A stretch of 64,000 nucleotides of DNA from Novosphingobium sp. 32-60-15. GTDB taxonomy: Bacteria > Pseudomonadota > Alphaproteobacteria > Sphingomonadales > Sphingomonadaceae. The notes under the pieces were generated by a model that was not told the origin of the DNA, did no database searches, and worked only from the letters and a program-made list of their open reading frames with translations. The stretch's first letter is position 1. Each line of letters begins with the position of its first letter. The position numbers and the translations under genes were made by a program. The stretch is taken from NCBI RefSeq assembly GCF_002280675.1, contig NZ_NCEN01000018.1, forward strand, positions 1 through 64,000, read 5' to 3'. Of the stretch, positions 1 through 9,896 are shown one piece after another.

Positions 1-113
1 ATCAGCTTCGGCATACCGTAGTGCCATGTTCGCAATCCCGTCTTGGCCGGAACGACATTCTTAGGCGGAATCCGCCCTGCCGTTGAATGTCCGCAATGGC
101 GTCGCTTCCTGAC

Positions 114-149
114 AGGCAGGTTTTATCCACAACCCGGCAAAACCTGCCT
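114..149. repeat. inverted repeat at the 3' end of sppA
   Basis: An 11-bp perfect inverted repeat, AGGCAGGTTTT at 114-124 and AAAACCTGCCT at 139-149, has a 14-nt loop. It overlaps the sppA stop codon, so it could form an RNA hairpin ending or protecting that transcript, but no T-run follows on the minus strand. The loop contains a perfect DnaA-box sequence, TTATCCACA, at 123-131. I see no gene in bases 1-147. Confidence 0.4.
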
Positions 150-2025
150 ACGCCAGCCACCGCGCCAGCATCTGCATCAGCCCAAGTTTCTCGCGCGCCC
201 CGCTTTGCGCAGCAGTGCGATCATCGCTCATGCATTCAATGCAATAGGCGCGCATTCCGCCGCCGCTGATCAGGCGGGTGACGTCTGCCTCGATCCGCGC
301 GATCAGGCCGTGTTGGCGCGCGGCCAGCACTCCGGCAAGGTCTTGCGCGCCGGTGTGACGCGCTTTGCCGGTTTCCATCTGTTGCAGGAATTGCGCAAAC
401 GGGCTGGCATCGCTTTGGATATAGGCCGCATGCCATTCCTTTGCGCCAGCCTTTTTGGCGGCCCATGCCACGGCATCTTCCACGCCGCCAAATTCATCGA
501 CAAGGCCCAGTTGCCGTGCGGTACCGCCGTCCCAGATGCGGCCCTGCCCCACCTTGTCGATATCCGCCGTCGTCTTGCCGCGCGATTTGGCGACAAAGCC
601 GAGGAATCGGGCATAAGTCTGTTCAACCTGGCTCTGCATCACGGCGGCCACTTGCGGTGTGATACCGCCCAGCAAATCCGGCTGGCCCGATAGCGGGGTG
701 GTGGCCACTTGTTCAGTAGTCACGCCGTATTCGGGCAAGGTTTCCTCAAAGCTTGGGAACACCGCGAACACGCCAATGGAGCCGGTGATCGTGGAGGGTT
801 CGGCAAAGATGCGCTGTGCGGGCGTTGATACCCAATAGCCACCGCTGGCCGCCGTACTGCCCATCGATACGGCAATCGGCAGGCCTTTGGCCTTGACCCG
901 CTCCACCGCCGCGCGAATGCGTTCGGATGCCAGCACCGACCCGCCGGGCGAATCCACCCGCAAGACCAACGCTGCGTATTCATCGCTTTTGGTTACGCCA
1001 TCGATCAGGTCGGCAATCCGGTCTCCGCCAGCGGTGCCGGGGCCTGCATCGCCATCGACGATTTCCCCCGCGACGGTGACGACGGCCACAGCCTTGCCCG
1101 CTTTGGGCGCAGGCTTATCGGCCAGATAAACGCCAAGTTCCGTGGCTTTGAACGCACCCAGCGACCCGTCTTTGTCAGCGCCGACCAGTTCGGCCACGCG
1201 CTGGCCAAAGGCGATACGATCCCCAACGCGGTCAACCATGCCGGATTTCAGCGCCGCTTGCGCAGCATCGCCACCGGCATCGGACACCCACTTGGCAGGA
1301 TCGGTAATGGCCAGCGTGTAATCGGCCTTGGGCCGCGCGCGCTTTACATCGTCCTGCCAGTTTTGCCAGACCGCTTGCAGCACCGCGTTCAACGCATCGC
1401 GCGATTCGGGCGAGGCATCGCTGCGAATGTAGGGTTCAACCGCGCTTTTATAGGTGCCAACCTTGAAGACGTTGGCCTTGACCTTCAGCTTATCAAGCAG
1501 GCCTTTGTAAAACAGTATCGTGCCGCCCGGGCCGCTGATCGCTACGCCGCCCAGTGGATCAATCCACGCCTCCGTGGAATGCGCGGCCAGTTGAATCGCA
1601 TCGTCGGTATAAATCAGCGAGCGGACCAAAACCGGCTTTTTGGCAGCGCGCACTTTATCCAGCGCCGCACCGACATTGGCGATTTGCACCGCCGATCCGC
1701 CAGAAAACTGTTCCAGATCAAGCACGACGGCTTTGATACGTTTGTCCGCAGCCGCCGTTTCGATGGCCCGCACAAGATCGCGTTCGACATATTCGGGCGC
1801 GGGCGCATCCCCCGATAGCAACAGCGATGTGGGTGAAAGCTGCGCGGCTTCTTCAACGATTGCGCCATCCAGCGCCAGATACAGCGCCCCTTCGCGCACC
1901 ATGCCGGGGCTTGGGCGTGATGATAACGCAGCATAAATCGCTGCAAAGAACAGCAGCAGAAACAACAGGACGAGGCCATCTTTGATGGCGACGAGGATCT
2001 TCCAGACCGAACGGGCAAAGCTCAT
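148..2025 (-). CDS. sppA: signal peptide peptidase SppA, 67K type
   Basis: This 625-residue membrane protease digests leftover signal peptides at the cytoplasmic membrane. One N-terminal membrane segment lies at about residues 9-35. Two tandem S49 domains follow, as in the long E. coli-type SppA. The catalytic dyad is visible: Lys193 in TYKSAVEPY of the first domain and Ser394 in TAASGGYW of the second. The length matches the 67K family. It is divergent from pyrB with an 87-bp gap, so the promoters of both must lie in 2026-2112. The last residues, after about 590, look unrelated to the conserved domain and may be a lineage-specific tail. Confidence 0.93.
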   Translation of the reverse strand: MSFARSVWKILVAIKDGLVLLFLLLFFAAIYAALSSRPSPGMVREGALYLALDGAIVEEAAQLSPTSLLLSGDAPAPEYVERDLVRAIETAAADKRIKAVVLDLEQFSGGSAVQIANVGAALDKVRAAKKPVLVRSLIYTDDAIQLAAHSTEAWIDPLGGVAISGPGGTILFYKGLLDKLKVKANVFKVGTYKSAVEPYIRSDASPESRDALNAVLQAVWQNWQDDVKRARPKADYTLAITDPAKWVSDAGGDAAQAALKSGMVDRVGDRIAFGQRVAELVGADKDGSLGAFKATELGVYLADKPAPKAGKAVAVVTVAGEIVDGDAGPGTAGGDRIADLIDGVTKSDEYAALVLRVDSPGGSVLASERIRAAVERVKAKGLPIAVSMGSTAASGGYWVSTPAQRIFAEPSTITGSIGVFAVFPSFEETLPEYGVTTEQVATTPLSGQPDLLGGITPQVAAVMQSQVEQTYARFLGFVAKSRGKTTADIDKVGQGRIWDGGTARQLGLVDEFGGVEDAVAWAAKKAGAKEWHAAYIQSDASPFAQFLQQMETGKARHTGAQDLAGVLAARQHGLIARIEADVTRLISGGGMRAYCIECMSDDRTAAQSGAREKLGLMQMLARWLA

Positions 2026-2112
2026 GGCGGCAACTCTATTGTGGACGAGTGCACAATGCCAGCGGGAAACCGCTTGAGCGCAGACGACCTGACCTCTAGG
2101 GAACTTGGTTTA

Positions 2113-3138
2113 ATGCAAAGCCCGAACCAACCATCGGCAGGCCGCTACCCAGCGGGCGGTCTTGCCTTTCCGCACCGCGACCTGACCGGCATCGGCCAGC
2201 TTGCCCGGCATGAGATCCTCTATCTGCTTGATGAAGCAGAACAATGGGTTGATCTGAACCGGCAGAGCAAGAAGAAAACCGATCTTCTGCGCGGGTTGAC
2301 CATCATCAACGCCTTCTTCGAAAACTCGACGCGCACGCTGCTTTCGTTTGAAATTGCGGGCAAGCGGCTGGGCGCTGATGTGGTGAACATGCACGCCGCC
2401 CAAAGCAGCGTGAAGAAGGGCGAAACGCTGATCGATACGGCGATGACGATCAACGCCATGCGCGCTGATGCCATCGTCATCCGCCACGCCAGTTCGGGCG
2501 CGGTGCGGCTGATCGCGGAAAAGGTCGATTGTCCGGTGTTGAACGCAGGCGATGGCCAGCATGAACACCCGACGCAGGCGCTGCTGGACGCGCTGGCGAT
2601 GCGCCATGCGCTGAAACTGCCGATTGGCAGTGATCTCAACGGGCTGAAAGTTACGATCTGCGGCGACATTCTGCACAGCCGCGTGGCGCGGTCCAATATC
2701 CTGAGCCTGACCGCGCTGGGTGCCGATGTGCGCGTTTGCGCCCCGCCCGCGCTGATGCCCGAGGAAGTGGACGTCATGGGCGTAACGCCGTTTTATGATT
2801 TTGATGCCGCCCTTAAGGGCGCAAACGTGGTGATGATGCTGCGCTTGCAGCAGGAGAGGATGAGCGGACAATTCATCCCCTCGCCGCGCGAATACCGGCA
2901 TTTGTATGGCCTGACGCCCGAACGGTTGGCCAAGGCAGAACCCGATGCCTTCATCATGCACCCCGGCCCGATGAACCGGGGGGTAGAGATCGATTCCACC
3001 GTGGCCGATCACCCCACCCGCAGCCTGATCACCAATCAGGTGGAAATGGGCGTCGCCATCCGCATGGCCTGCCTTGAAGTGCTGACGCGCCGGACGCGGC
3101 AAGTGCCCGGTTGGGATGCCGTGGGAGCAGCAGCATGA
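2113..3138 (+). CDS. pyrB: aspartate carbamoyltransferase catalytic subunit
   Basis: This enzyme joins carbamoyl phosphate and L-aspartate, the committed step of pyrimidine synthesis in the cytoplasm. The carbamoyl-phosphate motif [13 protein letters not shown], the HPTQALLDA segment, [11 protein letters not shown] and the C-terminal [11 protein letters not shown] are all present. I chose the ATG at 2113 (341 residues) because AGGGAA lies about 9 bases upstream and the family alignment starts shortly after. An earlier in-frame ATG at 2041 would add 24 unlikely residues. The stop overlaps the start of the pyrC-like gene as ATGA, so the two are translationally coupled. Confidence 0.95.
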   Translation: MQSPNQPSAGRYPAGGLAFPHRDLTGIGQLARHEILYLLDEAEQWVDLNRQSKKKTDLLRGLTIINAFFENSTRTLLSFEIAGKRLGADVVNMHAAQSSVKKGETLIDTAMTINAMRADAIVIRHASSGAVRLIAEKVDCPVLNAGDGQHEHPTQALLDALAMRHALKLPIGSDLNGLKVTICGDILHSRVARSNILSLTALGADVRVCAPPALMPEEVDVMGVTPFYDFDAALKGANVVMMLRLQQERMSGQFIPSPREYRHLYGLTPERLAKAEPDAFIMHPGPMNRGVEIDSTVADHPTRSLITNQVEMGVAIRMACLEVLTRRTRQVPGWDAVGAAA

Positions 3139-4364
3139 TCGCACAGCCCCTTACCATCATCGGCGGCAAGCTGGTCCTTCCCACGGGCGAGCCGCAGGCA
3201 GGCGCAATCCGCAGCGAAAATGGCCGGATCGTGGCGCTGGGCGATGTTGCGCCGCAAGACGGTGACACCGTGTTCGATGCTAAGGGTGCGTTGGTTGCAC
3301 CCGGTCTTGTCGATCTGGGCGTGTTTGCGATTGATAAGCCCGCGTTCCACTTTGGCGGGATCACGCGCGCGGCATTGATGCCAGACGTCGGCCCGCCGCT
3401 GGACCACCCTGCCCGCGTGCGGTTCGCCGCGCAATCGGGCAAGCCGGACTTGTGGGTTCACCCGCTGGCCGCCGCAACGCGCGGGCTTGAAGGCACTGAA
3501 TTGGCCGAACTGGCGCTGATGCGCGATGCAGGCGCGAAGGCCGTTGCAACAGGCCGCGCTTGGATTGCCGATTCGGGCGTGATGCTGCGTCTGCTCCGTT
3601 ATTGCGCGATGCTGGGGCTGGTGGTCGTCACCCATGCCGAGGACGCGGCGATTACCGGCAAGGCGGTGGCCACCGCTGGAGAGGTTGCCACGCGGCTGGG
3701 CCTGCCTTCTGCCCCTGCCGAGGCCGAAGCACTGGCCGTATCGCGCGACATTGCACTGGCCGAATTGTCGGGCGCGCATGTCCACTTCCGGCAGGTGACA
3801 ACCGCGCGCGCGCTCGATCTGGTGCGCGCCGCCAAAGCGCGCGGGGTGCGCATTACAGCAGGGGTTACGCCTGCGCACTTCATCCTGTCAGACCTTGAAC
3901 TGGTCGGCTTCCGTACCTTCTGCCGCCTGTCGCCACCCTTGCGCCGCGATTCTGATCGCAAGGCCGTGATTGCTGCGATTGCCGATGGTACGATCGATGT
4001 GATCGCATCAGGCCATGACCCGCGCGGGCCGGAAGACAAACGTCTGCCCTTTGCCGATGCCGAACCCGGCATGGCGGGTGCAGAAACACTCTTGCCGCTC
4101 ACGCTGACGCTGGTGCGCGATGGTGAGATAACGATGGCCCGGGCGTTTGAATTGCTTGCCACCAATCCGGCAAAGCTTTTGGGCGTGGCAGCGGGCAAAC
4201 TGGAGGTGGGCACCGAAGCAGACTTCGCCATTGTAGATCCCGTCCGTCCCTGGGTGGTCAGTTCCGACAAGATGGCGGCCGCTGCGGGCAACACTCCGTT
4301 TGATCGCCGCCCGGTGGAAGGCCGCGTCACCGCCCTGTTCAAGGGCGGAAACCGGGTCGACTGA
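3135..4364 (+). CDS. dihydroorotase-like protein (PyrX/pseudo-PyrC type)
   Basis: This 409-residue protein has the class I dihydroorotase fold but not its active site. The expected HxHLREPG after PGLVDL reads [14 protein letters not shown]. The second His of the HxxH strand is Gln (VHFRQVTT). The catalytic TDHAPH reads SGHDPR. The His of THAED and an Asp in ADSGVM remain. In other bacteria, inactive dihydroorotase homologues encoded next to pyrB (PyrX) hold the aspartate carbamoyltransferase dodecamer together. The ATGA overlap with pyrB supports that structural role here. An active dihydroorotase should be encoded elsewhere. Automatic annotation would probably call it pyrC. Confidence 0.85.
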   Translation: MIAQPLTIIGGKLVLPTGEPQAGAIRSENGRIVALGDVAPQDGDTVFDAKGALVAPGLVDLGVFAIDKPAFHFGGITRAALMPDVGPPLDHPARVRFAAQSGKPDLWVHPLAAATRGLEGTELAELALMRDAGAKAVATGRAWIADSGVMLRLLRYCAMLGLVVVTHAEDAAITGKAVATAGEVATRLGLPSAPAEAEALAVSRDIALAELSGAHVHFRQVTTARALDLVRAAKARGVRITAGVTPAHFILSDLELVGFRTFCRLSPPLRRDSDRKAVIAAIADGTIDVIASGHDPRGPEDKRLPFADAEPGMAGAETLLPLTLTLVRDGEITMARAFELLATNPAKLLGVAAGKLEVGTEADFAIVDPVRPWVVSSDKMAAAAGNTPFDRRPVEGRVTALFKGGNRVD

Positions 4365-4372
4365 AACAGATC

Positions 4373-4406
4373 GGGCGCAGGCTCCTTATCGAAGCCCGCG
4401 CCCTTT
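4373..4406. terminator. bidirectional terminator between pyrC-like gene and TPR/SPOR gene
   Basis: The two convergent genes are separated by a hairpin. GGGCGC-A-GGCT pairs with AGCC-C-GCGCCC around a loop of about 9 nt, and TTT follows on the plus strand. The position between two converging stops fits a shared terminator. Confidence 0.6.
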
Positions 4407-4431
4407 CCCTCTCAAACTGAAAATAAGTTGA

Positions 4432-5826
4432 TCAGCGTTTGGCCATGCGCGTGTTTACCGCAGGCTGGCCGGGCTGGTTCAAGCTACCAATATCGCGCAG
4501 CACCATGCATGGCCCTCCGCGCGCTTTAACCGATCCGCACAGGGATGTGGCGGCGGCAAGGCCAGAGAAACCGGCGGCGCGTACACGCCACAGCGTCTTG
4601 CCATTGACGGTCACTTTGGTCGTGACATTGCGATAGCTGGCCAGTGCCGGATTGCGCGCGGCGAAATGGCGCCAGGCGCGACGTGCGCCTTCAGCCGTGG
4701 CAAAAGCACCAAGCTGAACGCCATGCGGGCTTTTGCCGACAGCGGCTGGAACTGGCTTGGCGGATGCAGAAACAGGTTTGGCAACTGGAGCAGCGGGCCT
4801 TGCCGGTTGCAGCTTGATCTTGGCCGGATAGGCTGCTGCCTTGTGCGGGGCTGGCTTGTATGCCGGGGCTTTTGGCGTCTGTGGCGTATAGGCCGGCGTC
4901 GGATATTCCATGGTCGTTGTTTGCGACGCTGGCAGATCAATCAGCGCCAACTGTCCTTGCGCAGACTGCGATGATGCATCAGCAAGCGATGGTTCAGCAC
5001 TTGCAGGCTCATCCAGCGGGGCAAGCTCTTCAACAACCGCTTGTGCCAAAGGTTCGGCGCGGGTTGCCGCTTCGGCGGAAAGTTGCATCGTTGACGGGAA
5101 ATTCGCCAGCGCCAGTGCGGTCGGCTGGCCGCTGTCGGCGCGCAATGGCACGGAAAGCAATTCTGCCACGCGTTCGCGCGTCAGTTCGCGTTGGCCCATC
5201 ATCGCCCATGTTTCCAGACGTGGCCCAACTTCTGAAGCGGGCAAATCTTGTGAAACCATTGCCCGCGCTTCACGCCACTGGCCTGAAAGCGCATAGGCCA
5301 AGGCCAGATTCTGGCGGATTTTCACGGTGTTTTCACCGCCGCGAATGGCATCTGACAACACGGCAACGCCCTGTCCCGGCTGTCCGGCAAGCGCCACAGC
5401 CAAGCCGTAATCAGCAGGCGCAAGGCTATCGCGGTAGGAATTGAGCGTATCGATGGCTTCGGGATAGCGGCCCAGCGCGACATCGGACAGCGCAAGGCTT
5501 AGCGCGGTACGGCTGCCGTCCTCGCCCAGTTCCATCGCTTCATCATAGGCCTGACGCGCCGATTCAAAACGGCCCGCTTTCAGATAGGCATTGCCCAGAA
5601 GCACCCGGTACGCTGCGTTGCGGGGATCGGCAAGAACGGCCTTTTCGGCATTCTCGATTGCCACCTTGGTATTGCCCTTGGCCATCGCCCCTTCGGCTGA
5701 AGCCACGAATTTGCCGGGCTTGATCGCGCCGGTGGCACAACCGGCCAGCACGCCTGCGGCAAGCACCGTGGTCAGGATCAACCGCACGTGGCGGCTTGGG
5801 ATGAAGGGGACGAAACGCTTGCTCAT
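4432..5826 (-). CDS. TPR- and SPOR-domain lipoprotein
   Basis: This 464-residue envelope protein starts with a lipoprotein signal ending in VLAGCATG (lipobox Cys). TPR-type helical repeats follow from about residue 35 to 190, then a long Pro/Ala-rich linker. A C-terminal SPOR domain begins at HGVQLGAFATAEGARRAW; SPOR domains bind denuded peptidoglycan at division sites. I chose the ATG at 5826 because AAGGAA sits about 9 bases upstream; an in-frame ATG at 5847 is less likely. It is the last gene of a run with the ParA-like gene and its partner, 21 bp below the latter. A role linking cell-wall septation to the ParA system is an inference. Confidence 0.8.
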   Translation of the reverse strand: MSKRFVPFIPSRHVRLILTTVLAAGVLAGCATGAIKPGKFVASAEGAMAKGNTKVAIENAEKAVLADPRNAAYRVLLGNAYLKAGRFESARQAYDEAMELGEDGSRTALSLALSDVALGRYPEAIDTLNSYRDSLAPADYGLAVALAGQPGQGVAVLSDAIRGGENTVKIRQNLALAYALSGQWREARAMVSQDLPASEVGPRLETWAMMGQRELTRERVAELLSVPLRADSGQPTALALANFPSTMQLSAEAATRAEPLAQAVVEELAPLDEPASAEPSLADASSQSAQGQLALIDLPASQTTTMEYPTPAYTPQTPKAPAYKPAPHKAAAYPAKIKLQPARPAAPVAKPVSASAKPVPAAVGKSPHGVQLGAFATAEGARRAWRHFAARNPALASYRNVTTKVTVNGKTLWRVRAAGFSGLAAATSLCGSVKARGGPCMVLRDIGSLNQPGQPAVNTRMAKR

Positions 5827-5847
5827 TTTCGGGTTTCCTTCAGGCAA

Positions 5848-6375
5848 TCAGTTGCGCGTAGCGCGCCGGGCGATGTCATCGATCCCGGGTTGATCTGCGA
5901 GAAATCGGTCGAGCGCCTCGATCAAGACCGACTGGGCACTGCGCGATTGCAATGTGCAGGCCAGACGGAGGCGCAAATGGCGATATTGGTCGATCCGCAA
6001 CGTAAACGCAGCCTTGCGACCTTCGGCCAGTGCGGTACGCACTTCCTTGCCCGCTTTGGTCCGGCGTGTCGGAACCACTGCTGGCATATCGACAACCGCA
6101 GCAGCCAAAGCTTCGATTTGCTGGACGATGACCGGCGCGGCAACAGGCTGGCTTGCAACAGGCTGCACATCTGCGACAGGCGGCGCATCTTCACCCATAT
6201 CATTCCAGCCCAGATCATCTGGTTCAACGGCGGGCACATCTGCCCCCATGCTGATCAAAACGCGGCGCTGTTCATCAGCGCTGAGCGCCAGTTGCGGGCG
6301 CATGGCGGGGCGCGCAGCACCTTTGCGCGCCAGCAGCCCTGACGACAATGAAGCGAGAGGTTTGGCTGCGCTCAT
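5848..6375 (-). CDS. small protein of unknown function, ParA-linked
   Basis: This 175-residue protein has an Ala/Val/Pro-rich middle and a basic C-terminal third, with KAGKEVRTALAEGRKAAFTL followed by RIDQYRHLRLRLACTLQSRS. That stretch looks like a ribbon-helix-helix type strand plus helix. The start at 6375 has an excellent GGGAGG site. It lies 14 bp below the ParA-like gene, which suggests a partner of the ATPase, perhaps its DNA- or cargo-adapter. I do not recognise a named family, so the function is open. Confidence 0.6.
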   Translation of the reverse strand: MSAAKPLASLSSGLLARKGAARPAMRPQLALSADEQRRVLISMGADVPAVEPDDLGWNDMGEDAPPVADVQPVASQPVAAPVIVQQIEALAAAVVDMPAVVPTRRTKAGKEVRTALAEGRKAAFTLRIDQYRHLRLRLACTLQSRSAQSVLIEALDRFLADQPGIDDIARRATRN

Positions 6376-6389
6376 CAAACCGCCTCCCT

Positions 6390-7118
6390 TCACGAACCGG
6401 CGATCCGGCGGCCGAAGCCCCCGGTCGGACGCTGCCCGTTGCCTGCCATTTGCATTGACGAGGCCTGCTGCGGCACAGCAAATACGGTGCGACGGAAATT
6501 CTTTTCCAGACGCTCGGACACATATGTCCACAGCGCGGCCACTTCAGCGGCGGATTTACTGCCCGGATCACATTCCATGACCGTGCGTCCGTCAATCATC
6601 GACGCGGCAAAATCGGTGCGCTGGTGCAAAGTGACCGGCGCGACCGTGCCGTGTTGCGACAAGGCGACGGCAGCTTCTGACGTGATGCGCGCTTTGGGCG
6701 TGGCTGCGTTGACCACGAAAATCAGCGGCTTGCCTGCGCGATCGCACAAATCGACCGTGGCCCCTACTGCACGCAAATCGTGCGGGCTGGGCCGCGTTGG
6801 CACGACAATCAATTCCGCCACCGCAATAACCGATTGAATGGCCATGGTAATTGCAGGCGGCGTATCGATGACTGCCAGCTTGAAGCCCTGTTGGCGCAGA
6901 ATCGCCAAATCGCTGGCGAGGCGTGCCACGGTAGTCTGGGCAAAGGCGGGGAATTCGGCTTCGCGCTCGTTCCACCAATCTGACAGTGAGCCCTGCGGAT
7001 CGATATCGATTAGAACCACGGGTCCTGCGCCGGCCCGTTGGGCCTGGACGGCGAGGTGCCCGGACAAGGTGGTCTTGCCCGATCCGCCCTTTTGCGATGC
7101 CAATGCTAGTACCCGCAA
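6390..7118 (-). CDS. ParA/MinD-family ATPase
   Basis: This 242-residue protein has the deviant Walker A motif KGGSGKTT near the N-terminus, DIDPQGSLSDWW for Walker A', and DTPPAI for Walker B. These mark the ParA/MinD superfamily that positions DNA or protein cargo using ATP-driven gradients. No N-terminal DNA-binding extension is present and no parB follows, so it is probably not the chromosomal ParA. The start appears to be TTG at 7118, preceded by an AGGGG stretch. It heads a minus-strand run with an unknown partner and a SPOR lipoprotein, so a role in envelope or division-site organisation is possible. Confidence 0.8.
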   Translation of the reverse strand: MRVLALASQKGGSGKTTLSGHLAVQAQRAGAGPVVLIDIDPQGSLSDWWNEREAEFPAFAQTTVARLASDLAILRQQGFKLAVIDTPPAITMAIQSVIAVAELIVVPTRPSPHDLRAVGATVDLCDRAGKPLIFVVNAATPKARITSEAAVALSQHGTVAPVTLHQRTDFAASMIDGRTVMECDPGSKSAAEVAALWTYVSERLEKNFRRTVFAVPQQASSMQMAGNGQRPTGGFGRRIAGS

Positions 7119-7416
7119 AACCTAAACCCCTGCTCAAATCGCAAATTCGTGCGTAAGGATTCGCAGATCGAGCTAAAATTTTAGTTAAGATGTTGGCACA
7201 ATCGCAACGCACGGCCTGCGTCTTGATACGCAGCCCTATTGCGCCATGCGCTTTGTACTTGCGCGCCGTCTTGAAGGTTAAGGTTTTGGCGCTAATACTT
7301 TGCTAACGCCTCGTTGACTATAAACCGGGCTTGTAAGAACTGGTAATCGACCGCATTCGATACCCGCTATCGGGACACGCGATCAGCGCACGCAATCAGG
7401 GACGGACTTTCAAATC
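7119..7416. promoter_or_regulatory. divergent intergenic region, ParA-like gene / SPOR gene
   Basis: This 298-bp region separates two divergent genes and must hold both promoters. The only clear element I see is a 12-bp palindrome, CTAAAATTTTAG, at 7173-7184, on the ParA side. A TTGACT at 7314-7319 could be a -35 element for the rightward gene, but I find no well-spaced -10 partner. Confidence 0.3.
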
Positions 7417-8538
7417 ATGGCACGCACGACATTCGCAGCAGGTTTGAAGGTGACTCTTATGGCATCGGGCCTGATGCTGGCCGCCGCACCTGCACTGGCC
7501 GATGTGAAGACGGGCGTCGATGCCTGGTCGCGCGGGGACCATGCGCTGGCCGTGAAAGAATGGATGGGCCCTGCCGCCAGCGGCGATCCTGATGCGCAAT
7601 TCAACCTGGGCCAGGCACACAAGCTCGGCCGGGGCGTCCCGCAAGATATCAAACGTGCCGAAGCCTGGTATCGCAAAGCTGCGACAAACGGCCACATCAA
7701 AGCCGCTGATACGCTGGGGCTGTTGCTGTTTCAGGATGGCCGCAAAACAGATGCCGTGCCATTCCTTCAGGCATCGGCTGAACGCGGTGATCCGCGCGCG
7801 CAATACATCATGGGCATTGCACACTTTAACGGCGATATTGTCGGCAAGGACTGGATACGGGCTTACGCTTTGATGAGCCGTGCCTCTGCCGCAGGGCTGG
7901 AACAGGCAACGCGCGGCCTTGCCACAATGGATAGTGCCATTCCGCTGGAACAACGCCAGCTTGGCATTTCGCTGGCGGGCGAACTGGAACAACGCGCAAA
8001 GGCGGCGCAGGCCCAGCAATTTGCCGCAGCTGACCTTGGCGTCAATGCCACACCCACCGCGCCAATGCGCACAGCACAAGCAGCAAGCGCCATTGAAAGC
8101 GCTGAGCTGCCGCCATCAACCACGCCCGTGGCAAGCGCTGCATCCGGTCCGGTTACTGCCGGTGCCGACTTTGCCAATCCTGTGGTCATGGCGCCGCCAA
8201 GGCGCATTGCCATGCCCACGCCGGTACCGGCAAAGCCCACTGCAGTTGCGATTGCCAAACCAGCCTCTAAACCGGCGCCAAAGCCCGCCGCGCCAGTATC
8301 TGCGGCCAAGGGCAACTGGCGCATCCAGCTCGGCGCATTTGGCGTAAAAAGCAACGCTGACGGGCTGTGGGCAAAAGTGCGCAATCGCCCTGAAATCGCA
8401 GGTCACAGTCGGATCGATTTGCCGACAGGCAGCGTCACCCGGTTGCTGGCCGGCGGCTATGCCTCGCAAGGTGATGCCAACAAGGCTTGCGGCGCGCTCA
8501 AGTCTGGCGGATTTACGTGTTTGCCGGTACAACCCTGA
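7417..8538 (+). CDS. Sel1-repeat and SPOR-domain periplasmic protein
   Basis: This 373-residue protein has a cleavable signal peptide ending around AAPALADV. Sel1-like repeats follow at about residues 55-150 (for example AQFNLGQAHKLGRGVPQD and AEAWYRKAATNGHIKAADTL). A Pro/Ala-rich linker leads to a C-terminal SPOR domain starting at WRIQLGAFGVKSNADGLW. It should sit in the periplasm and bind septal peptidoglycan. It is the second SPOR protein in the window, divergent from the ParA run. Confidence 0.8.
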   Translation: MARTTFAAGLKVTLMASGLMLAAAPALADVKTGVDAWSRGDHALAVKEWMGPAASGDPDAQFNLGQAHKLGRGVPQDIKRAEAWYRKAATNGHIKAADTLGLLLFQDGRKTDAVPFLQASAERGDPRAQYIMGIAHFNGDIVGKDWIRAYALMSRASAAGLEQATRGLATMDSAIPLEQRQLGISLAGELEQRAKAAQAQQFAAADLGVNATPTAPMRTAQAASAIESAELPPSTTPVASAASGPVTAGADFANPVVMAPPRRIAMPTPVPAKPTAVAIAKPASKPAPKPAAPVSAAKGNWRIQLGAFGVKSNADGLWAKVRNRPEIAGHSRIDLPTGSVTRLLAGGYASQGDANKACGALKSGGFTCLPVQP

Positions 8539-8542
8539 CGGC

Positions 8543-9757
8543 TTGGCAACACAGACTTCCCATTTCCGCATAGAAGCGATTGATTTCCTGCGTGGCGTTG
8601 CCGTGCTGGGCATACTTGCGATCAACATAACGGGCTTTTGGGGACCGTCGCTCGCCACGTTTTCACCCGCCATTCCCCGGATGGATCCGGGCGGAGAAGC
8701 ATGGTTCGGTGTGGCCTTCGTCGTGTTCGAAGGCAAGATGCGCGCCCTGTTCAGCCTGCTGTTCGGGGCCAGCATGGTGCTGTTTGCCGAAGCGGCTGAA
8801 CGTTCAGGTGCCAATCCTGATAGGGCACAATTGCGCCGCCTGATGTGGCTGGCGGTATTCGGTTATCTGCACTTTGCCCTGGTGTGGTGGGGCGATATCC
8901 TGTTCACATATGCGCTGTGCGGGATGGGCGCACTGGCGCTGCGACGGCTTCCCCCGGTTCAGCAGTTGACGATTGCGCTGCCGTTCTATGTTGTGACGCA
9001 GACCATGTCAGCGTTTGTCGCGTTGCCGGGTATTTTCGCTGAACAAGCCGTGCTGGCCGGTATCGCATCGCCCCAGGATGTTGCCGAACAAGCGGGCATG
9101 ATGACACGCATCGGCCAATCCGTCAGCGAAGATATCGCCATTTTGCAAGCAGGCTTCATCCGGGCAATCGGGCTGAAACTGTCGCATTCAGCGTTGCATC
9201 CTTTTAATGTGGCGTTTTCCACCTTCACTGAAACCATGCCGCTCATGATCATCGGCATGGCAGCGCTACGCGGCGGCTTTTTCACCACATGGTCGCGGCG
9301 CAGGCTGGCTTGGCTGGCGGTGGGCGGGATCGCATCAGGCGGCGTGCTTTCGGTGCTGGCGCTGCAATGGCTGGCGGCACATGACTGGCCGCCGCGCGCG
9401 ATGTTTGCCGCGATTGAACATGGCATGGCCGTGCCGCATTTGCTGATGGCAGCAGGCTATGCCGCGGCATTGGTGCTGGTGTTTCCATGGGTCAAGGATA
9501 GCGGGCTTGGCCGCGCGCTGGTGGCGGCAGGGCGTTGTGCATTTACCAACTACCTTGGCACCAGTGTGTTGATGGGCGCGATCTTTTGCGGGTGGGGATT
9601 GGGTTTGGGGCCAGAGGTTTCGCGCGGGTACTTGCCCGGCTTTGTCCTGCTGGGCTGGGCAGCGATGCTGGTATGGCCGCAATGGTGGCTGGCGCGCTTT
9701 GCCCAAGGTCCGCTGGAAGGTCTGTGGCGCAATCTTGCCCTGCCCAAGCGCGCCTGA
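8543..9757 (+). CDS. DUF418 family membrane protein
   Basis: This protein of about 404 residues has several membrane helices. The opening IEAIDFLRGVAVLGILAIN and the C-terminal GRCAFTNYLGTSV ... GPLEGLWRNL are hallmarks of the DUF418 family, whose role is unknown. It begins almost at once after the SPOR gene stop. The likely start is TTG at 8543; the in-frame ATG at 8459 lies inside the SPOR gene. No strong ribosome site is visible, so coupling to the upstream gene is likely. Confidence 0.75.
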   Translation: MATQTSHFRIEAIDFLRGVAVLGILAINITGFWGPSLATFSPAIPRMDPGGEAWFGVAFVVFEGKMRALFSLLFGASMVLFAEAAERSGANPDRAQLRRLMWLAVFGYLHFALVWWGDILFTYALCGMGALALRRLPPVQQLTIALPFYVVTQTMSAFVALPGIFAEQAVLAGIASPQDVAEQAGMMTRIGQSVSEDIAILQAGFIRAIGLKLSHSALHPFNVAFSTFTETMPLMIIGMAALRGGFFTTWSRRRLAWLAVGGIASGGVLSVLALQWLAAHDWPPRAMFAAIEHGMAVPHLLMAAGYAAALVLVFPWVKDSGLGRALVAAGRCAFTNYLGTSVLMGAIFCGWGLGLGPEVSRGYLPGFVLLGWAAMLVWPQWWLARFAQGPLEGLWRNLALPKRA

Positions 9758-9800
9758 CCGTCATGGTTAATGGATATAAACCACGTTTTGAAACGGATGC

Positions 9801-9835
9801 GCGCGCCCGCGTCCCGGCACGGGACGGCGCTTTTT
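9801..9835 (+). terminator. Rho-independent terminator after the DUF418 gene
   Basis: A perfect 7-bp stem, CGTCCCG (9810-9816) and CGGGACG (9820-9826), closes a 3-nt loop. It extends through GCGC pairs with a small bulge and is followed by five T residues at 9831-9835. Confidence 0.75.
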
Positions 9836-9896
9836 GCAGACTCGCAAGGCCGGGGGCGAACCCCTATCAGGATACAACGAAAGGAGTGATGCCAAG

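Noticed and set aside
123..131. Perfect DnaA box TTATCCACA
   Set aside because: A single box without neighbours, AT-rich stretch or origin-type genes; expected by chance in a 64-kb window or as part of the hairpin.
43..693. 216-codon open frame on the plus strand over the sppA end
   Set aside because: It is antisense to the clearly conserved SppA; the composition is that of a shadow frame.
2110..3144. 344-codon antisense frame over pyrB
   Set aside because: Shadow of a strongly conserved gene; high His/Arg/Gln content typical of antisense frames in GC-rich DNA.
7193..7209. TTGGCACAATCGC as sigma-54 promoter in the ParA/SPOR region
   Set aside because: The -24 block matches but no TTGC lies at the -12 position.
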